A stretch of 64,000 bases of DNA, taken from the NCBI GenBank assembly GCA_963742305.1, contig CAVULN010000048.1:19277-83276 (forward strand), given 5' to 3'. Numbering within the stretch: the first letter of the stretch is position 1; every line of letters starts with the position of its first letter. The stretch comes from Roseiarcus sp963742305. Its GTDB lineage: Bacteria; Pseudomonadota; Alphaproteobacteria; Rhizobiales; Beijerinckiaceae. Position numbers and translations under genes: made by a program. The notes beneath the pieces are model-generated. The model was not told the origin of the DNA, did no database searches, and saw only the letters and a program-made list of their open reading frames with translations. This document shows positions 26,463 to 35,800 of this stretch, piece after piece.

Positions 26463-28064
26463 ATGGCCACGGATATTGTCAAAATCGGGCGGGCGCTGAT
26501 CTCGGTTTCCGACAAGACCGGTCTCCTCGATCTCGCCCGCGCGCTGAAACCCTTCGGCGTTGAGCTCCTTTCGACCGGGGGCACGGCCGCGGCCCTCAAC
26601 GGCGCCGGCTTCGCGGCGGTCGACGTGGCGCAGATCACCGGCTTCCCCGAGATGATGGACGGGCGGGTGAAGACGCTGCATCCCAGGCTGCACGGAGGCC
26701 TCCTGGCGGTCCGGTCCGACCCTGCGCATCAGGCGGCGATGATCGCCAACGACATCCCGCCGATCGACCTCCTCGTGGTCAATCTCTACCCGTTCGAAGC
26801 GGCGCTCGCGCGGGGCGCTTCGTTCGCCGACAGAATCGAGAACATCGATGTCGGCGGCCCGGCGATGATCCGCGCCGCGGCCAAGAACCACGACGATGTC
26901 GCCGTCATCGTCGACGTGGACGACTATGCCGCGCTGATCGACGAACTCAAGCGCAACCAGGGCGCGACCTCGCTCGCCTTCCGCCGCAGGATGGCGCAGA
27001 AAGCGTTCGCCCGCACGGCCGCCTACGACGCGGCGATCTCCAACTGGCTGGCGCAGGAGACATCCGAGGAGGCGCCGAAATGGCGCGCCGCCGGCGGCGT
27101 CCTGCATCCGCGCTCCGGCGCGCTGCGCTACGGCGAGAACCCGCATCAGCGCGCGGCGCTCTACCTGACCCCCGAGACGCGCCCCGGCGTCGCGACCGCG
27201 CGGCAGGTCCAGGGCAAGGACCTGTCCTTCAACAACATCGGCGACGCCGACGCGGCCTACGAACTGGTCGCCGAATTCGATCCCGCCGAGAGCGCCGCGG
27301 TTGCGATCATCAAGCACGCCAACCCCTGCGGCGCCGCGACCGGCGCCTCGCTCCTCGAGGCTTACGAAAAGGCGCTCGCCTGCGATCCGGTCTCGGCCTT
27401 CGGCGGCGTGGTCGCCCTCAACCGCAGGCTCGACGCGGCCGCCGCCGCCAAGATCGCCGAGATCTTCACCGAGGTTATCATCGCTCCCGGCGCGGACGAC
27501 GAGGCGCAGGCGATTCTGGCGGCGAAGAAAAACCTCAGACTCATGCTCGCGGGCGCCCTGCCCGATCCGCGAGCGCCGAGCCTTTCCGTGCGCACCGTGG
27601 CCGGCGGGCTCCTGGTCCAGGATCGCGATCATGGCGCGCTGGAAGAGACCGCGCTCAAGGTCGTGACCAGGCGCGCGCCGACGGCGGCCGAAATGGCGGA
27701 CCTCCGCTTTGCCTGGGTCGTCGCCAAGCATGTGAAGTCGAACGCCATCGTCTACGCCAGGGACGGCGCGACGGTCGGCGTCGGCGCGGGCCAGACGTCG
27801 CGGGTCGACGCTGCCCGCCTCGCGGCGCGCAAGGCCGAGGAGGCCGCCGAGATGGCGGGGTTGCCCGAGCCGCTCACCCACGGCTCGGTCGCCGCCTCCG
27901 ACGCGTTCTTTCCGTTCCCGGACGGGCTTGTCGCCACCATCGAAGCGGGCGCGACCGCCGTCATCCAGCCCGGCGGATCGGTGCGCGACGCCGACGTGAT
28001 CGCGGTCGCGGACGAAGCGAACGTGGCGATGGTCTTCACCGGCATCCGGCATTTCCGCCACTGA
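26463..28064 (+). CDS. purH: Bifunctional AICAR transformylase / IMP cyclohydrolase
   Basis: PurH performs the last two steps of IMP synthesis. At 533 aa it is full length. The N-terminal MGS-like cyclohydrolase domain spans about residues 1-150 (ALISVSDKTGLLDLARAL, HPRLHGGLLAVR, NLYPFEAAL, IDVGGPAMIRAAAKNH). The C-terminal transformylase domain has LRYGENPHQRAALY, KDLSFNNIGDADAAYELV, the catalytic region IKHANPCGAA, and SDAFFPFPDG near the end. It lies downstream of rsmB, an order common in the group. Confidence 0.97.
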   Translation: MATDIVKIGRALISVSDKTGLLDLARALKPFGVELLSTGGTAAALNGAGFAAVDVAQITGFPEMMDGRVKTLHPRLHGGLLAVRSDPAHQAAMIANDIPPIDLLVVNLYPFEAALARGASFADRIENIDVGGPAMIRAAAKNHDDVAVIVDVDDYAALIDELKRNQGATSLAFRRRMAQKAFARTAAYDAAISNWLAQETSEEAPKWRAAGGVLHPRSGALRYGENPHQRAALYLTPETRPGVATARQVQGKDLSFNNIGDADAAYELVAEFDPAESAAVAIIKHANPCGAATGASLLEAYEKALACDPVSAFGGVVALNRRLDAAAAAKIAEIFTEVIIAPGADDEAQAILAAKKNLRLMLAGALPDPRAPSLSVRTVAGGLLVQDRDHGALEETALKVVTRRAPTAAEMADLRFAWVVAKHVKSNAIVYARDGATVGVGAGQTSRVDAARLAARKAEEAAEMAGLPEPLTHGSVAASDAFFPFPDGLVATIEAGATAVIQPGGSVRDADVIAVADEANVAMVFTGIRHFRH

Positions 28065-28271
28065 CGGCCGGCGCGCTTTCGCTTAATGACGCTCATATAT
28101 TGTTAATTATTTTCCGCGTTTGATCCGCCGCCGCCCGGCCCCGCAAGGGCGTCTCAACCCAAAATCAACCGTTGAATCGCATCGGTGTTCGACAGACCAG
28201 GCTGAGACGGACCGTCGCTCAGCCTTCGCCGATTGAGACGCTCGGCTTCGATAAGTGAGTGGAGGTCGTTT

Positions 28272-29016
28272 ATGAGGGTTGCTCTGCGCCTGATCGCGCT
28301 CGCCGTTGGATTGGCCGCGGCCGGCGCCGCCGCGGCCGGGACGAAGCAGCCGAGCCTCGCCTCCATTGGCGCGACGGCCGCCGGCGAGGAAAACGACTAC
28401 CTGGCGTCCGCGAACCTGTGCGCGAGCCTCGTCGATCAGGTCAACGCCAGGGATCGCTCCAGCAGCAATGCTTTCCGCGAGTCGAGCGCGCCCGACTGGC
28501 GCGCCGACGACAAGACGATCGCAGACTGCCGGTCGCAGGCCGGTCGCGGCGACGCCGCCGCCGCCTACGCCCTCGGGATCATGTATCGCAAGGGGCTCGG
28601 GGTTCCGCAGGACCCGGCCGAGGCCGCGAAATGGCTCCGCAAGTCGGCGGATCTGGGGCTGGCCCGGGCCCAGACCAGTCTCGGCGCGATGTACGCCTTC
28701 GGCGAAGGCGTTCCGCAGAGCCGGGCGGAAGCGATGAAGTGGACGAAGGCCGGCGGCCGAACAGGGCGACGCTCGCGCGCAATATGTGCTGGGACTGATG
28801 TATTGCGACGGCCACGGCGATCCGCAGGATCTTGTCCAGGCCCACATGTGGCTCAATCTCGCGGCCGCGCAGGGCCTGAGGCAGGCCGGCGCGGCCCGCG
28901 ACCAGGTCGCGGCATGGATCGGGTCGCCGGCCGAGACCGCCAAAGCGCAGCAGATGGCGGTCGAGCGCAGCGCGGCGGGGGCGCGGCTGGCGGGAGAGAT
29001 CCAGCCGAGGCCGTGA
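28272..29016 (+). CDS. Sel1-like repeat protein, secreted, one apparent frameshift
   Basis: The ATG at 28272 follows GTGGAGGTCG and opens a signal peptide (MRVALRLIALAVGLAAAGAA). Three Sel1-type repeats are visible: AAYALGIMYRKGLGVPQDPA, AQTSLGAMYAFGEGVPQSRA, and, in the next frame, AQYVLGLMYCDGHGDPQDL. The frame breaks near 28748-28756 (KWTKA, then AAEQGDARAQYVL one frame over). The protein ends EIQPRP at 29016. Sel1 repeats fold like TPRs and bind proteins, often in envelope or signalling contexts. About 247 residues when joined. The break fits a single-base indel. Confidence 0.78.
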
Positions 29017-29060
29017 CGGAGACCAGAGCGCTCGGCTATTCGGTCGAATCGCCGCGCGCT

Positions 29061-29568
29061 CTACCGGTCGGGCGAGACGATCACCGAAATCCGCTCGCCC
29101 GGGACGCCGCTGAACTGGAGCGCGAGCGGACGGGCCGGCAGATCGAACTTGACGCTCTTGCGCGCCCCTTCGCAGTCCTTCGCGCCGCTGAACGCGATCG
29201 GATGCAGGTAGGCCCCGCCGTCAAGCACGTCGACCCAGGCCGCCGGGGGACATGGTGAGCCGGTAGACGCCCGGCTTCGCCGGCGCGGCGAGGGCGAAAT
29301 GGCCCGCGAAGCTTGAAGGATATTTCGACGCCCGCTCAGGCGCCTTCGGCAACCCGGCGGCCGACAACGGCTGAAGCTCGAGCGTCGTCGCGACGCCGTA
29401 GGCGACCGCTCCGCCGTTGGGGAGCGAAGGCTTGTCCGCGCGGACGAGCGCCGCCCGGTCGCTTTCGATCGACCATTTGAACCCGCCGCAGCCCGACCCC
29501 TCCTGCGCCTGAACCAGGCCCGGCGCCGCGATCAGCGCGACCGCCGCGAGCCATCGGCGGACGGTCAT
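29061..29568 (-). CDS. Secreted protein of unknown function after ctpA, one apparent frameshift
   Basis: The ATG at 29568 overlaps the stop of the upstream ctpA gene by four bases. It opens a signal peptide (MTVRRWLAAVALIAAPGLVQAQ). The first frame includes GFKWSIESDRAALVRADKPS and GHFALAAPAKPGVYRLTM, then runs into a stop. One frame over the sequence continues sensibly as AAWVDVLDGGAYLHPIAFSG, KSVKFDLPARPLALQFSGVP, GERISVIVSPDR to a TAG at 29061. The break is near 29240-29250. The sequence is beta-rich (pre-peptidase or Ig-like in feel), but I recognise no named family. About 168 residues when joined. Confidence 0.6.
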
Positions 29569-30884
29569 TTCGAGGTCACGGCCGTCGCGGGCGGATCGGG
29601 GCTGCGCAGCGTCTCGGCCTTGGCGCCATGCAGGAACTCGACCGCCGCCTCGAGCTGCGTGTCCTTGGCCCGGTCCGGCGGCACATAGGCGTCGGAGCCC
29701 TTCTCCTCTTCGCCGGCGTTCTTCAGATGTCCAGCGAGCGAGGCTTCTCCCATGCTCGAGACCTTGCCCTTCAGGTCGTCGGGAATGTTTTCGAGCACCC
29801 TGATGTCGGGCACGATCCCCTTGGCCTGGATCGAGCGGCCCGAGGGCGTGTAGTAGCGGGCCGTGGTCAGCTTGAGGGCGCCATTCTCGCCGAGCGGCAG
29901 GATGGTCTGAACCGACCCCTTGCCGAATGAACGCGTGCCGATCAGCGTCGCGCGCTTGAGATCCTGAAGCGCGCCAGAGACGATCTCCGAGGCGGATGCC
30001 GATCCGCCATTGATCAGCACCACGACAGGCTTTTGCTGCGCGAGGTCAACCCCGGAGCGAGCGGAGTAACGCTGCACCTGGTCCGGATTCCGGCCCCGCG
30101 TCGAAACGATTTCGCCGCTGTCGATGAAGGCGTTGGTGATCTCGACCGCCTGGTTGAGCAACCCGCCGGGATTGTTGCGCAGGTCGAGAATATAGCCCTT
30201 GAGCTTCGCCTGTCCGGGGTCGGCGCGAAAATGATCGAAGGCCTTGCGCACCCCGTCATACGCCTCCTGGTTGAACTGGGTGACGCGGATATAGCCGATG
30301 TCGCCGCTCTCGAGGTGCGAGCGCACCGACTGGACATGGATGATCTCGCGGACGATCGTGACCTCTCTGACGTCCCGGTTCGCTCCCCGCTCGACGGTGA
30401 GCCTGACCGACGACTTGGCCGGACCGCGCATCTTGTCGACCGCTTCCTTGAGGCTCATTCCCTTGACGGGCGTGTCGTCGATGCGAGTCACCAGATCGCC
30501 GGACAACATCCCGGCGCGCGCGGCCGGCGTGTCGTCGATCGGCGTCACCACCTTGACCAGGCCGTCCTCCATCATCACCTCGAGGCCGAGGCCGCCAAAT
30601 TCCTCGCCTTTCATGCTGCTCTGGAAGTCCTGCAGCGCCTTGGGGTCGAAATAGTTCGAATGCGGGTCGAGCGACGACAGCATGCCGTCGATCGCCCCCT
30701 TGATCATTTTCTGGTCGTCAGGCTTCTCGGCGTAGTTGTCGCGGACCTTGTTGAACACCTCAGCGAACAGCGCGAGCTTGTCGTTGGCGCTTGACCCCGC
30801 CGCCCGCAGCGCGCCGTGAGAGGCGCCGACCAGGACGACCCCGGCGGCGACCCCATAGGCAAGATAGGAGAGACCTTTTCTCAT
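29565..30884 (-). CDS. ctpA: Carboxy-terminal processing protease (S41 family), copy 1
   Basis: The ATG at 30884 gives a 439-aa protein with an N-terminal membrane or signal segment (GLSYLAYGVAAGVVLVGASHG). A PDZ domain follows (GLGLEVMMEDGLVKVVTPID, DTPAARAGMLSGDLVTRID). The S41 catalytic core has GYILDLRNNPGGLL, the Ser in INGGSASASEIVSGALQD at about residue 300, and the Lys in GTRSFGKGSVQT. CtpA proteases trim periplasmic or envelope proteins, including peptidoglycan hydrolases. It lies 22 bases after a close paralogue and overlaps the next gene by four bases. The N-terminal extension available upstream of 30884 is low-complexity Arg/Pro and not plausible. Confidence 0.93.
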   Translation of the reverse strand: MRKGLSYLAYGVAAGVVLVGASHGALRAAGSSANDKLALFAEVFNKVRDNYAEKPDDQKMIKGAIDGMLSSLDPHSNYFDPKALQDFQSSMKGEEFGGLGLEVMMEDGLVKVVTPIDDTPAARAGMLSGDLVTRIDDTPVKGMSLKEAVDKMRGPAKSSVRLTVERGANRDVREVTIVREIIHVQSVRSHLESGDIGYIRVTQFNQEAYDGVRKAFDHFRADPGQAKLKGYILDLRNNPGGLLNQAVEITNAFIDSGEIVSTRGRNPDQVQRYSARSGVDLAQQKPVVVLINGGSASASEIVSGALQDLKRATLIGTRSFGKGSVQTILPLGENGALKLTTARYYTPSGRSIQAKGIVPDIRVLENIPDDLKGKVSSMGEASLAGHLKNAGEEEKGSDAYVPPDRAKDTQLEAAVEFLHGAKAETLRSPDPPATAVTSK

Positions 30885-30906
30885 CGGCCGAAGTCCGCTT
30901 CGCGCA

Positions 30907-32301
30907 TCAGTTCGGCTTGGCGGGGCCAGTCTGGCCCGGGCCGGACGGCGCGGCCGGCGCCGCGGGCGGATCGGACTTCGGCGGGGCCGCGTCGGCCTTG
31001 ACCGCCGGCTCCGGGTGCTTGACCCCATGCAGGAGATCGACGGCGGCGATGAGCTGCTTGTCGTCCTTCTCGTTCGGGGGCACATAGGCCTGCGACGCGC
31101 TCGTATCCTCCTTGCCATTGGCGAGATGGCCCTTGAGCGAGGCCTCGCCCTTCATGTCGTCCTTGCCCTTGAGGTCCTCAGGCACATCCTCCAGCACCTT
31201 GATGTCGGGTTCGATCCCCTTGGCCTGGATCGAGCGGCCCGAGGGCGTGTAGTAGCGCGCCGTCGTCAGTCTCAGCGCGCCGTTCTCGCCGAGCGGCATG
31301 ATCGTCTGCACCGAGCCCTTGCCGAACGACCGGGTGCCGATCAGCGTCGCGCGCTTGTGATCCTGCAGGGCGCCCGAGACGATTTCCGACGCCGAGGCGG
31401 AGCCGCCGTTGATCAGCACCACCAGAGGCTTGCCGCCCGACAGGTCGCCGCCCGGCTTGGCGTCGAAGCGCTGCGTCTCGTCGGCCGTGCGGCCGCGGGT
31501 GGAGACGATCTCGCCCCGGTCGATGAACGAATTGACCACGTCGATCGACTGGTCGAGCAGGCCGCCGGGGTTGTTGCGAAGGTCGAGGATGTAGCCCTTG
31601 AACTTGTCGGCCGGAATCTCGCTGTGCAGCTTGTCCATCGCGGCCTTCAGGCCGTCTTCGGTCTGCTCGGTGAACTGGGTGATGCGGATATAGCCGATGT
31701 CGCCGTCCTCGACGTGCGAGCGCACCGACTGGACGTGGATGAGCTCGCGGACGATGGTGAAGTCCTTGACGTCCTTCTTCGGGCCCCGGACGACCTTGAG
31801 CTTCACCGCCGAATTGATCGAGCCGCGCATTTTCTCGACCGCCTGATCGAGCGTCAGCCCTTGCGTCGACTGGTCGTCGATGGCGGTGATGATGTCGCCC
31901 GAAAGCACCCCCGCCTTGGCGGCCGGCGTGTCGTCGATCGGCGTCACCACCTTGATGAGGCCGTCCTCCTGCGTCACCTCGATGCCAAGCCCGCCGAACT
32001 CGCCCTTCGTCTGGACCTGCATGTCGCGGAACTGTTTGGCGTCCATGTAGCTCGAATGGGGATCGAGCGAGGACAGCATGCCGTTGATCGCGGCCGTGAT
32101 CAGCTTCAATTCGTCCGGCTTCTCGACATAGTCGTTGCGGATCTTGTCGAACACGTCGCCGAACAGGTTCAGCTGCCGATACGTATCCGCCGCCGCGGCA
32201 TAGGCGGCGGGGCTCATGTACATCAGCGCCTGCGGCGCCGTGACGGCGGCCGCAGCCCCCAAAACAACTCCGACTCCCAGGTAACCAGCTTTACGAATCA
32301 T
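30907..32301 (-). CDS. ctpA: Carboxy-terminal processing protease (S41 family), copy 2
   Basis: This 464-aa protein has the same layout as the adjacent copy: an N-terminal hydrophobic anchor (KAGYLGVGVVLGAAAAVTAP), PDZ (GIEVTQEDGLIKVVTPIDDT), and the Ser-Lys dyad (NGGSASASEIVSGALQDHKR; GTRSFGKGSVQTIMPLG). It differs by a Pro/Ala-rich C-terminal tail of about 30 residues (PPKSDPPAAPAAPSGPGQTG). The start at 32301 overlaps the envC stop by four bases. In relatives, ctpA usually follows envC as a single copy, so this one is probably the original position. EnvC-type activators and CtpA both control peptidoglycan hydrolysis. Confidence 0.94.
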   Translation of the reverse strand: MIRKAGYLGVGVVLGAAAAVTAPQALMYMSPAAYAAAADTYRQLNLFGDVFDKIRNDYVEKPDELKLITAAINGMLSSLDPHSSYMDAKQFRDMQVQTKGEFGGLGIEVTQEDGLIKVVTPIDDTPAAKAGVLSGDIITAIDDQSTQGLTLDQAVEKMRGSINSAVKLKVVRGPKKDVKDFTIVRELIHVQSVRSHVEDGDIGYIRITQFTEQTEDGLKAAMDKLHSEIPADKFKGYILDLRNNPGGLLDQSIDVVNSFIDRGEIVSTRGRTADETQRFDAKPGGDLSGGKPLVVLINGGSASASEIVSGALQDHKRATLIGTRSFGKGSVQTIMPLGENGALRLTTARYYTPSGRSIQAKGIEPDIKVLEDVPEDLKGKDDMKGEASLKGHLANGKEDTSASQAYVPPNEKDDKQLIAAVDLLHGVKHPEPAVKADAAPPKSDPPAAPAAPSGPGQTGPAKPN

Positions 32302-33614
32302 CCGCGCGCCTTCTCGATGTCTGACTTCGCCCACCACGGCCCCGGATCAATCGCAGCACCGTCCTTACGCAGCTCGATATAGAGCACCGGCCGCGATCCG
32401 CCAACTGCAGCGGCCGCCGCCATGCGGGCGGATCCGTCGCCCATGACGCCGACCGGCTCTCCCGCGAGGACGAACTCGCCGGACTGGACATTGATTCGGT
32501 CCATGCCGGCAAGCAGGACATAATATCCTCCGCCCGCGTCGATTATCAAGAGTTGCCCGTAACTGCGGTAGGCGCCGGCGAAAAGAACCGCCCCGTCCGC
32601 GGGCGCGGAAACGGTCGCCCCGGCGGGCGTCCCCAAGAGGACCCCCCGTTCCGTGCTGCCGAGCCCGTCCGGGTCGCCGAATGACTTCAGGATCGCGCCT
32701 GCGGCGGGCAGCGGCGCCTGTCCCTTGGCGTCGGCGAAGGCGATTTCGGGCTTGAGGCGCCCGGGATCGCCGCGGCGCGCGGCCTTCGCCCTCTCCTCGA
32801 TGTCGGTCGCGACCGCCACCTTGGCCGCATGAGCCGCGGCGGCCGCGGCGATGCGGGCGGCGTTTTCGGCGTCGAGCTTGGCGATGAGATCCTTGAGCGA
32901 GGTCGCCCGTTTGCCAAGTTCGTCGGCGCGCTCCTGCTGGGAGCCGAGCGCGTCCTGCGCCACGGCCAGGGACTGCTTGCGCGCGTCGATGAGCGCGGCG
33001 AGGCGCGTCTTGTCGAGGGCGAGCGCTTTCCCCCGCTCGGTGAGTTCGTCGCGCTCGCGGGCGATCAACTCGCGCGTCGTTGCGAGGCCGTCGAGGTCGC
33101 GGCGCGCCGCTTCGACCTCCGATTTCAGTTCCGGAATGAGCGAGCCCATCACCGTCGCCGCGCGCACCGCCTCGGCCATGTCGCCCGGCCGGACGAGAAT
33201 GGCGGGGGGAGGATTGGCGCCCATCCGCTGAAGGGCGGCGAGCACGTCGGCGATCACCGCGCGCCTGCGCTGAAGCGAGCCCGCGAGCTGATCGGCCGCG
33301 GCGTTGAGAGCGGCCAGCTTGTCGGCAGCGGCGGCCGCGCCGCGTTCGGCGTCCTGCACCTTGGCCGTGGTGTCGATGAGCGCGGCGGCGAGGCGCGCCC
33401 GATCGGCGCGAACCGACTCGATCTCCGCCTCGATCGCCCGGCGCTGATCCTCCGACTGGCGCAGCGTATCCTCAACGCCGCGCAGCTCCATTTCGGTCTC
33501 CGCCCGCTGCGGGCCGGACGACGCCGCGGGCGGATTGGGCTGGGCGGGGTCGGCGAACACGCCCGACGCCGCGCCGAGCGAGGCGAGGAGAGCCCCAGCC
33601 CCGGCCCAATTCAT
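32298..33614 (-). CDS. envC: Murein hydrolase activator EnvC family protein (degenerate LytM domain)
   Basis: The start at 33614 opens a signal peptide (MNWAGAGALLASLGAASGVF). About residues 40-290 are heptad-rich coiled coil (ETEMELRGVEDTLRQSEDQR, ARRDLDGLATTRELIARERD). A C-terminal M23/LytM-like domain follows (SAPADGAVLFAGAYRSYGQL, LLIIDAGGGYYVLLAGMDRI). The metal-binding His residues of active LytM peptidases are absent: the HxGxD and HLH positions are not present. It should therefore activate amidases at the septum and not cut peptidoglycan itself, as in E. coli EnvC. It is translationally coupled to ctpA. Confidence 0.9.
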   Translation of the reverse strand: MNWAGAGALLASLGAASGVFADPAQPNPPAASSGPQRAETEMELRGVEDTLRQSEDQRRAIEAEIESVRADRARLAAALIDTTAKVQDAERGAAAAADKLAALNAAADQLAGSLQRRRAVIADVLAALQRMGANPPPAILVRPGDMAEAVRAATVMGSLIPELKSEVEAARRDLDGLATTRELIARERDELTERGKALALDKTRLAALIDARKQSLAVAQDALGSQQERADELGKRATSLKDLIAKLDAENAARIAAAAAAHAAKVAVATDIEERAKAARRGDPGRLKPEIAFADAKGQAPLPAAGAILKSFGDPDGLGSTERGVLLGTPAGATVSAPADGAVLFAGAYRSYGQLLIIDAGGGYYVLLAGMDRINVQSGEFVLAGEPVGVMGDGSARMAAAAAVGGSRPVLYIELRKDGAAIDPGPWWAKSDIEKARG

Positions 33615-33750
33615 CCGATGCGCCTTGAGCGTTGCGACATGCGCGGCAGGGATCACCAAATCTAGCCAATATCGGGGCGTTTCAGCGTCTTGCGAGGATT
33701 TTGCCACTATCGCGCGTTCATGACCGCCAAGTCCAGCCGAAATGCGGGGC

Positions 33751-34233
33751 TTAGGCCCGATGATAGGGGTGGCCGGCGAGAATCGTCATCGCCCGGTAGA
33801 GCTGTTCGCCGGCCATCACCCGGACGAGCTGGTGGGGCCAGGTCATCGCGCCGAAACTGACGATCCGGCGAGCGGCGGGCCTTAGCGACGGGTCGAGGCC
33901 GTCCGGCCCGCCGATCGCGACCGCGTAAGCCGGCGTCGAGGCGTCCCGCGCCCGGCCGATGTCATGCGCCCATTCCTCGCTGGTCGCCGGCGGCCCCCGC
34001 TCATCGAGCAAAACCAGGGCTGCGCCCCTGGCCACGGCGGCGAGGATGCCCCTGCCCTCTTCCGACCGCCGGTCGTCCGCCCGGCGGGCGCGCAATTCGC
34101 TGATTTCGCTCAGATCGACGCCGGCGAGGCCCGCGCCCCGCGCAGCCTGCGCCAGTCGCTCGAAGTAGCGATCGAACAGCAAACGCTCCGGCCCCGCCTT
34201 GAGTTTGCCGACGCAAACCAGCGCGAGGCGCAT
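33751..34233 (-). CDS. rlmH: 23S rRNA (pseudouridine-1915-N3)-methyltransferase RlmH
   Basis: RlmH is the small SPOUT methyltransferase that modifies pseudouridine 1915 of 23S rRNA in the 70S ribosome. The 160-aa product matches over its length: MRLALVCVGKLKAGPERLLF at the start, LVLLDERGPPATSEEWAHDI, VAIGGPDGL for SAM binding, and RIVSFGAMTWPHQLVRVMAG with EQLYRAMTILAGHPYHRA at the end. It follows rsfS by three bases, the usual alphaproteobacterial pairing. Confidence 0.96.
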   Translation of the reverse strand: MRLALVCVGKLKAGPERLLFDRYFERLAQAARGAGLAGVDLSEISELRARRADDRRSEEGRGILAAVARGAALVLLDERGPPATSEEWAHDIGRARDASTPAYAVAIGGPDGLDPSLRPAARRIVSFGAMTWPHQLVRVMAGEQLYRAMTILAGHPYHRA

Positions 34234-34236
34234 GGT

Positions 34237-34641
34237 TCAGACCTGCCCGCGATCTCCGGGCCGGTCCGCGCTCCACATCTTCTCGAGATTATAGAACCGC
34301 CGGACATCCGGCCGGAAGATGTGGACGATGGCGTTCTGCGCGTCGAGCAGCACCCAGTCGCAAAGCGGCATGCCTTCAACTTTCGGTGAAGGGTAGCCGG
34401 CGTCGCGACAGGCTTTGACCACCCGGTCGGCGATGGCGCCGACATGCACGCTGGAACGGCCGGAGGCGATGATCATTCGGTCGGCGAGGGTCGTGCGGCC
34501 GGAGAGATCGATCGAGACGATCTCCTCGGCCTTGGCGTCCTCGAGTCCATTGACGATGATCTGCGACAAGAAATCGGCCGTCGGCGAGTTATCGGAGGCG
34601 GCCGGGCTGCGGACGTCAGACGCCGCAGCGGGGTGAGGCAT
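34237..34641 (-). CDS. rsfS: Ribosome silencing factor RsfS
   Basis: RsfS binds uL14 and blocks subunit joining under starvation. From the ATG at 34641 the 134-aa protein has a Ser/Ala-rich leader, then LSQIIVNGLEDAKAEEIVSI, DLSGRTTLADRMIIASGRSS, KVEGMPLCDWVLLDAQNAIV and HIFRPDVRRFYNLEKMWSAD, the family core. nadD, its common upstream neighbour, is absent; a quinone oxidoreductase gene sits there instead. The frame is open well upstream of 34641, but the extra sequence is antisense to other coding signal and not RsfS-like. Confidence 0.94.
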   Translation of the reverse strand: MPHPAAASDVRSPAASDNSPTADFLSQIIVNGLEDAKAEEIVSIDLSGRTTLADRMIIASGRSSVHVGAIADRVVKACRDAGYPSPKVEGMPLCDWVLLDAQNAIVHIFRPDVRRFYNLEKMWSADRPGDRGQV

Positions 34642-34751
34642 GAGGTTCAGCGTCGCGTTCCTCTTCACGCGGGGTCGATTCGCGCCCGCGAATGTCCAAA
34701 AGATGCGATCTTGAGCGTCGCATTTCAAGCTTGCCCCGGCCAAGCGGCAGT

Positions 34752-35747
34752 TCACATCGTCAACACGATCTTTCCGGCATGCCCGGGGTTCTCGATCCGC
34801 TCGTGCGCCTTCGCCGCCTCCGCCAGCGGAAAGACGGAATCGATCACCGGCCGGCAGCGTCCCGCTTCCAGGAGCGGCCAGACCCTGGCCCGCAAAGCAT
34901 CGGCGATCACCGCCTTTTCCGCGGGAGAACGGGGGCGCAGGGTGGAGCCCGTGTGAATGAGGCGCTTGACCATGATCGGCCTCAGATCGACCGTCGTCTT
35001 TTGGCCCTTCAGAAACGCGATCTGTACGATCCGCCCATCCAGCGCCGCCGCCGCATAATTGCGCTCGACATAGTCGCCGCCGACCATGTCGAGAATGACG
35101 TCGGCGCCCCGGCCCTCGGTCAGGCGAAGAGTCTCGGCGACGAAATCGGCCCTGGCGTAATTGACGCCGAGATCGGCGCCGAGCCGCTCGCACAACGCGG
35201 CTTTCTCGTCCGATCCCGCGGTGGCGACAACGCGCGCCCCGAACGCCTTGGCGAGCGCGATCGCGGTCGTGCCGATGCCGGAAGCGCCGCCGTGAACCAG
35301 CAGGGTTTCGCCCGCCTTGAGCGCCCCGCGGTCGAAGACATTGGTCCAGACGGTGAAATAGGTCTCGGGAATCGCCGCCGCCTCGACGGCGTCAAGGCCC
35401 GCGGGAATCGGCAACGCATTGGTTTCATGGGCGGCGCAATAATCGGCGTAGCCGCCGCCGGGAACCAGGGCCGTCACCCGGGCGCCCAGGGGGTGAATCC
35501 CCGCGTGCGGCCCGAGCGCAACGACTTCGCCAGCGATTTCGAGCCCGAGCACGTCGCTCACGCCGGGCGGCGGCGCATATTGACCCTGGCGCTGAAGGAC
35601 GTCCGGCCGGTTGACGCCGGCGGCCTCGACCCGGATGAGAATTTCGCGCTCCCCCGGAACCGGACGCGGGCGCATGTGAAGCTCGAGCGCCTCCGGTCCG
35701 CCTGGATGGGGCGCGACAATCGCGCGCATCTCGTCTTTGTCAGCCAC
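34752..35747 (-). CDS. NAD(P)H-quinone oxidoreductase, zinc-independent MDR family
   Basis: A GTG at 35747 behind GGGAGGGCGGC starts a 331-aa protein (VADKDEMRAIVAPHPGGPEA). It has the quinone-oxidoreductase pattern: EILIRVEAAGVNRPDVLQRQ, PGVSDVLGLEIAGEVVALGP, ALVPGGGYADYCAAHE, and the nucleotide-binding loop LLVHGGASGIGTTAIALAKA. It has no structural zinc Cys cluster. It ends with HERIENPGHAGKIVLTM. It resembles PIG3/QorA-type proteins that reduce quinones with NADPH. It precedes rsfS by 110 bases on the same strand and may be independently transcribed. Confidence 0.9.
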   Translation of the reverse strand: MADKDEMRAIVAPHPGGPEALELHMRPRPVPGEREILIRVEAAGVNRPDVLQRQGQYAPPPGVSDVLGLEIAGEVVALGPHAGIHPLGARVTALVPGGGYADYCAAHETNALPIPAGLDAVEAAAIPETYFTVWTNVFDRGALKAGETLLVHGGASGIGTTAIALAKAFGARVVATAGSDEKAALCERLGADLGVNYARADFVAETLRLTEGRGADVILDMVGGDYVERNYAAAALDGRIVQIAFLKGQKTTVDLRPIMVKRLIHTGSTLRPRSPAEKAVIADALRARVWPLLEAGRCRPVIDSVFPLAEAAKAHERIENPGHAGKIVLTM

Positions 35748-35800
35748 GCCGCCCTCCCGTCGTTTCGGCTGGAACTCTCTCGGGCCTCGGCCGCTTTGCG

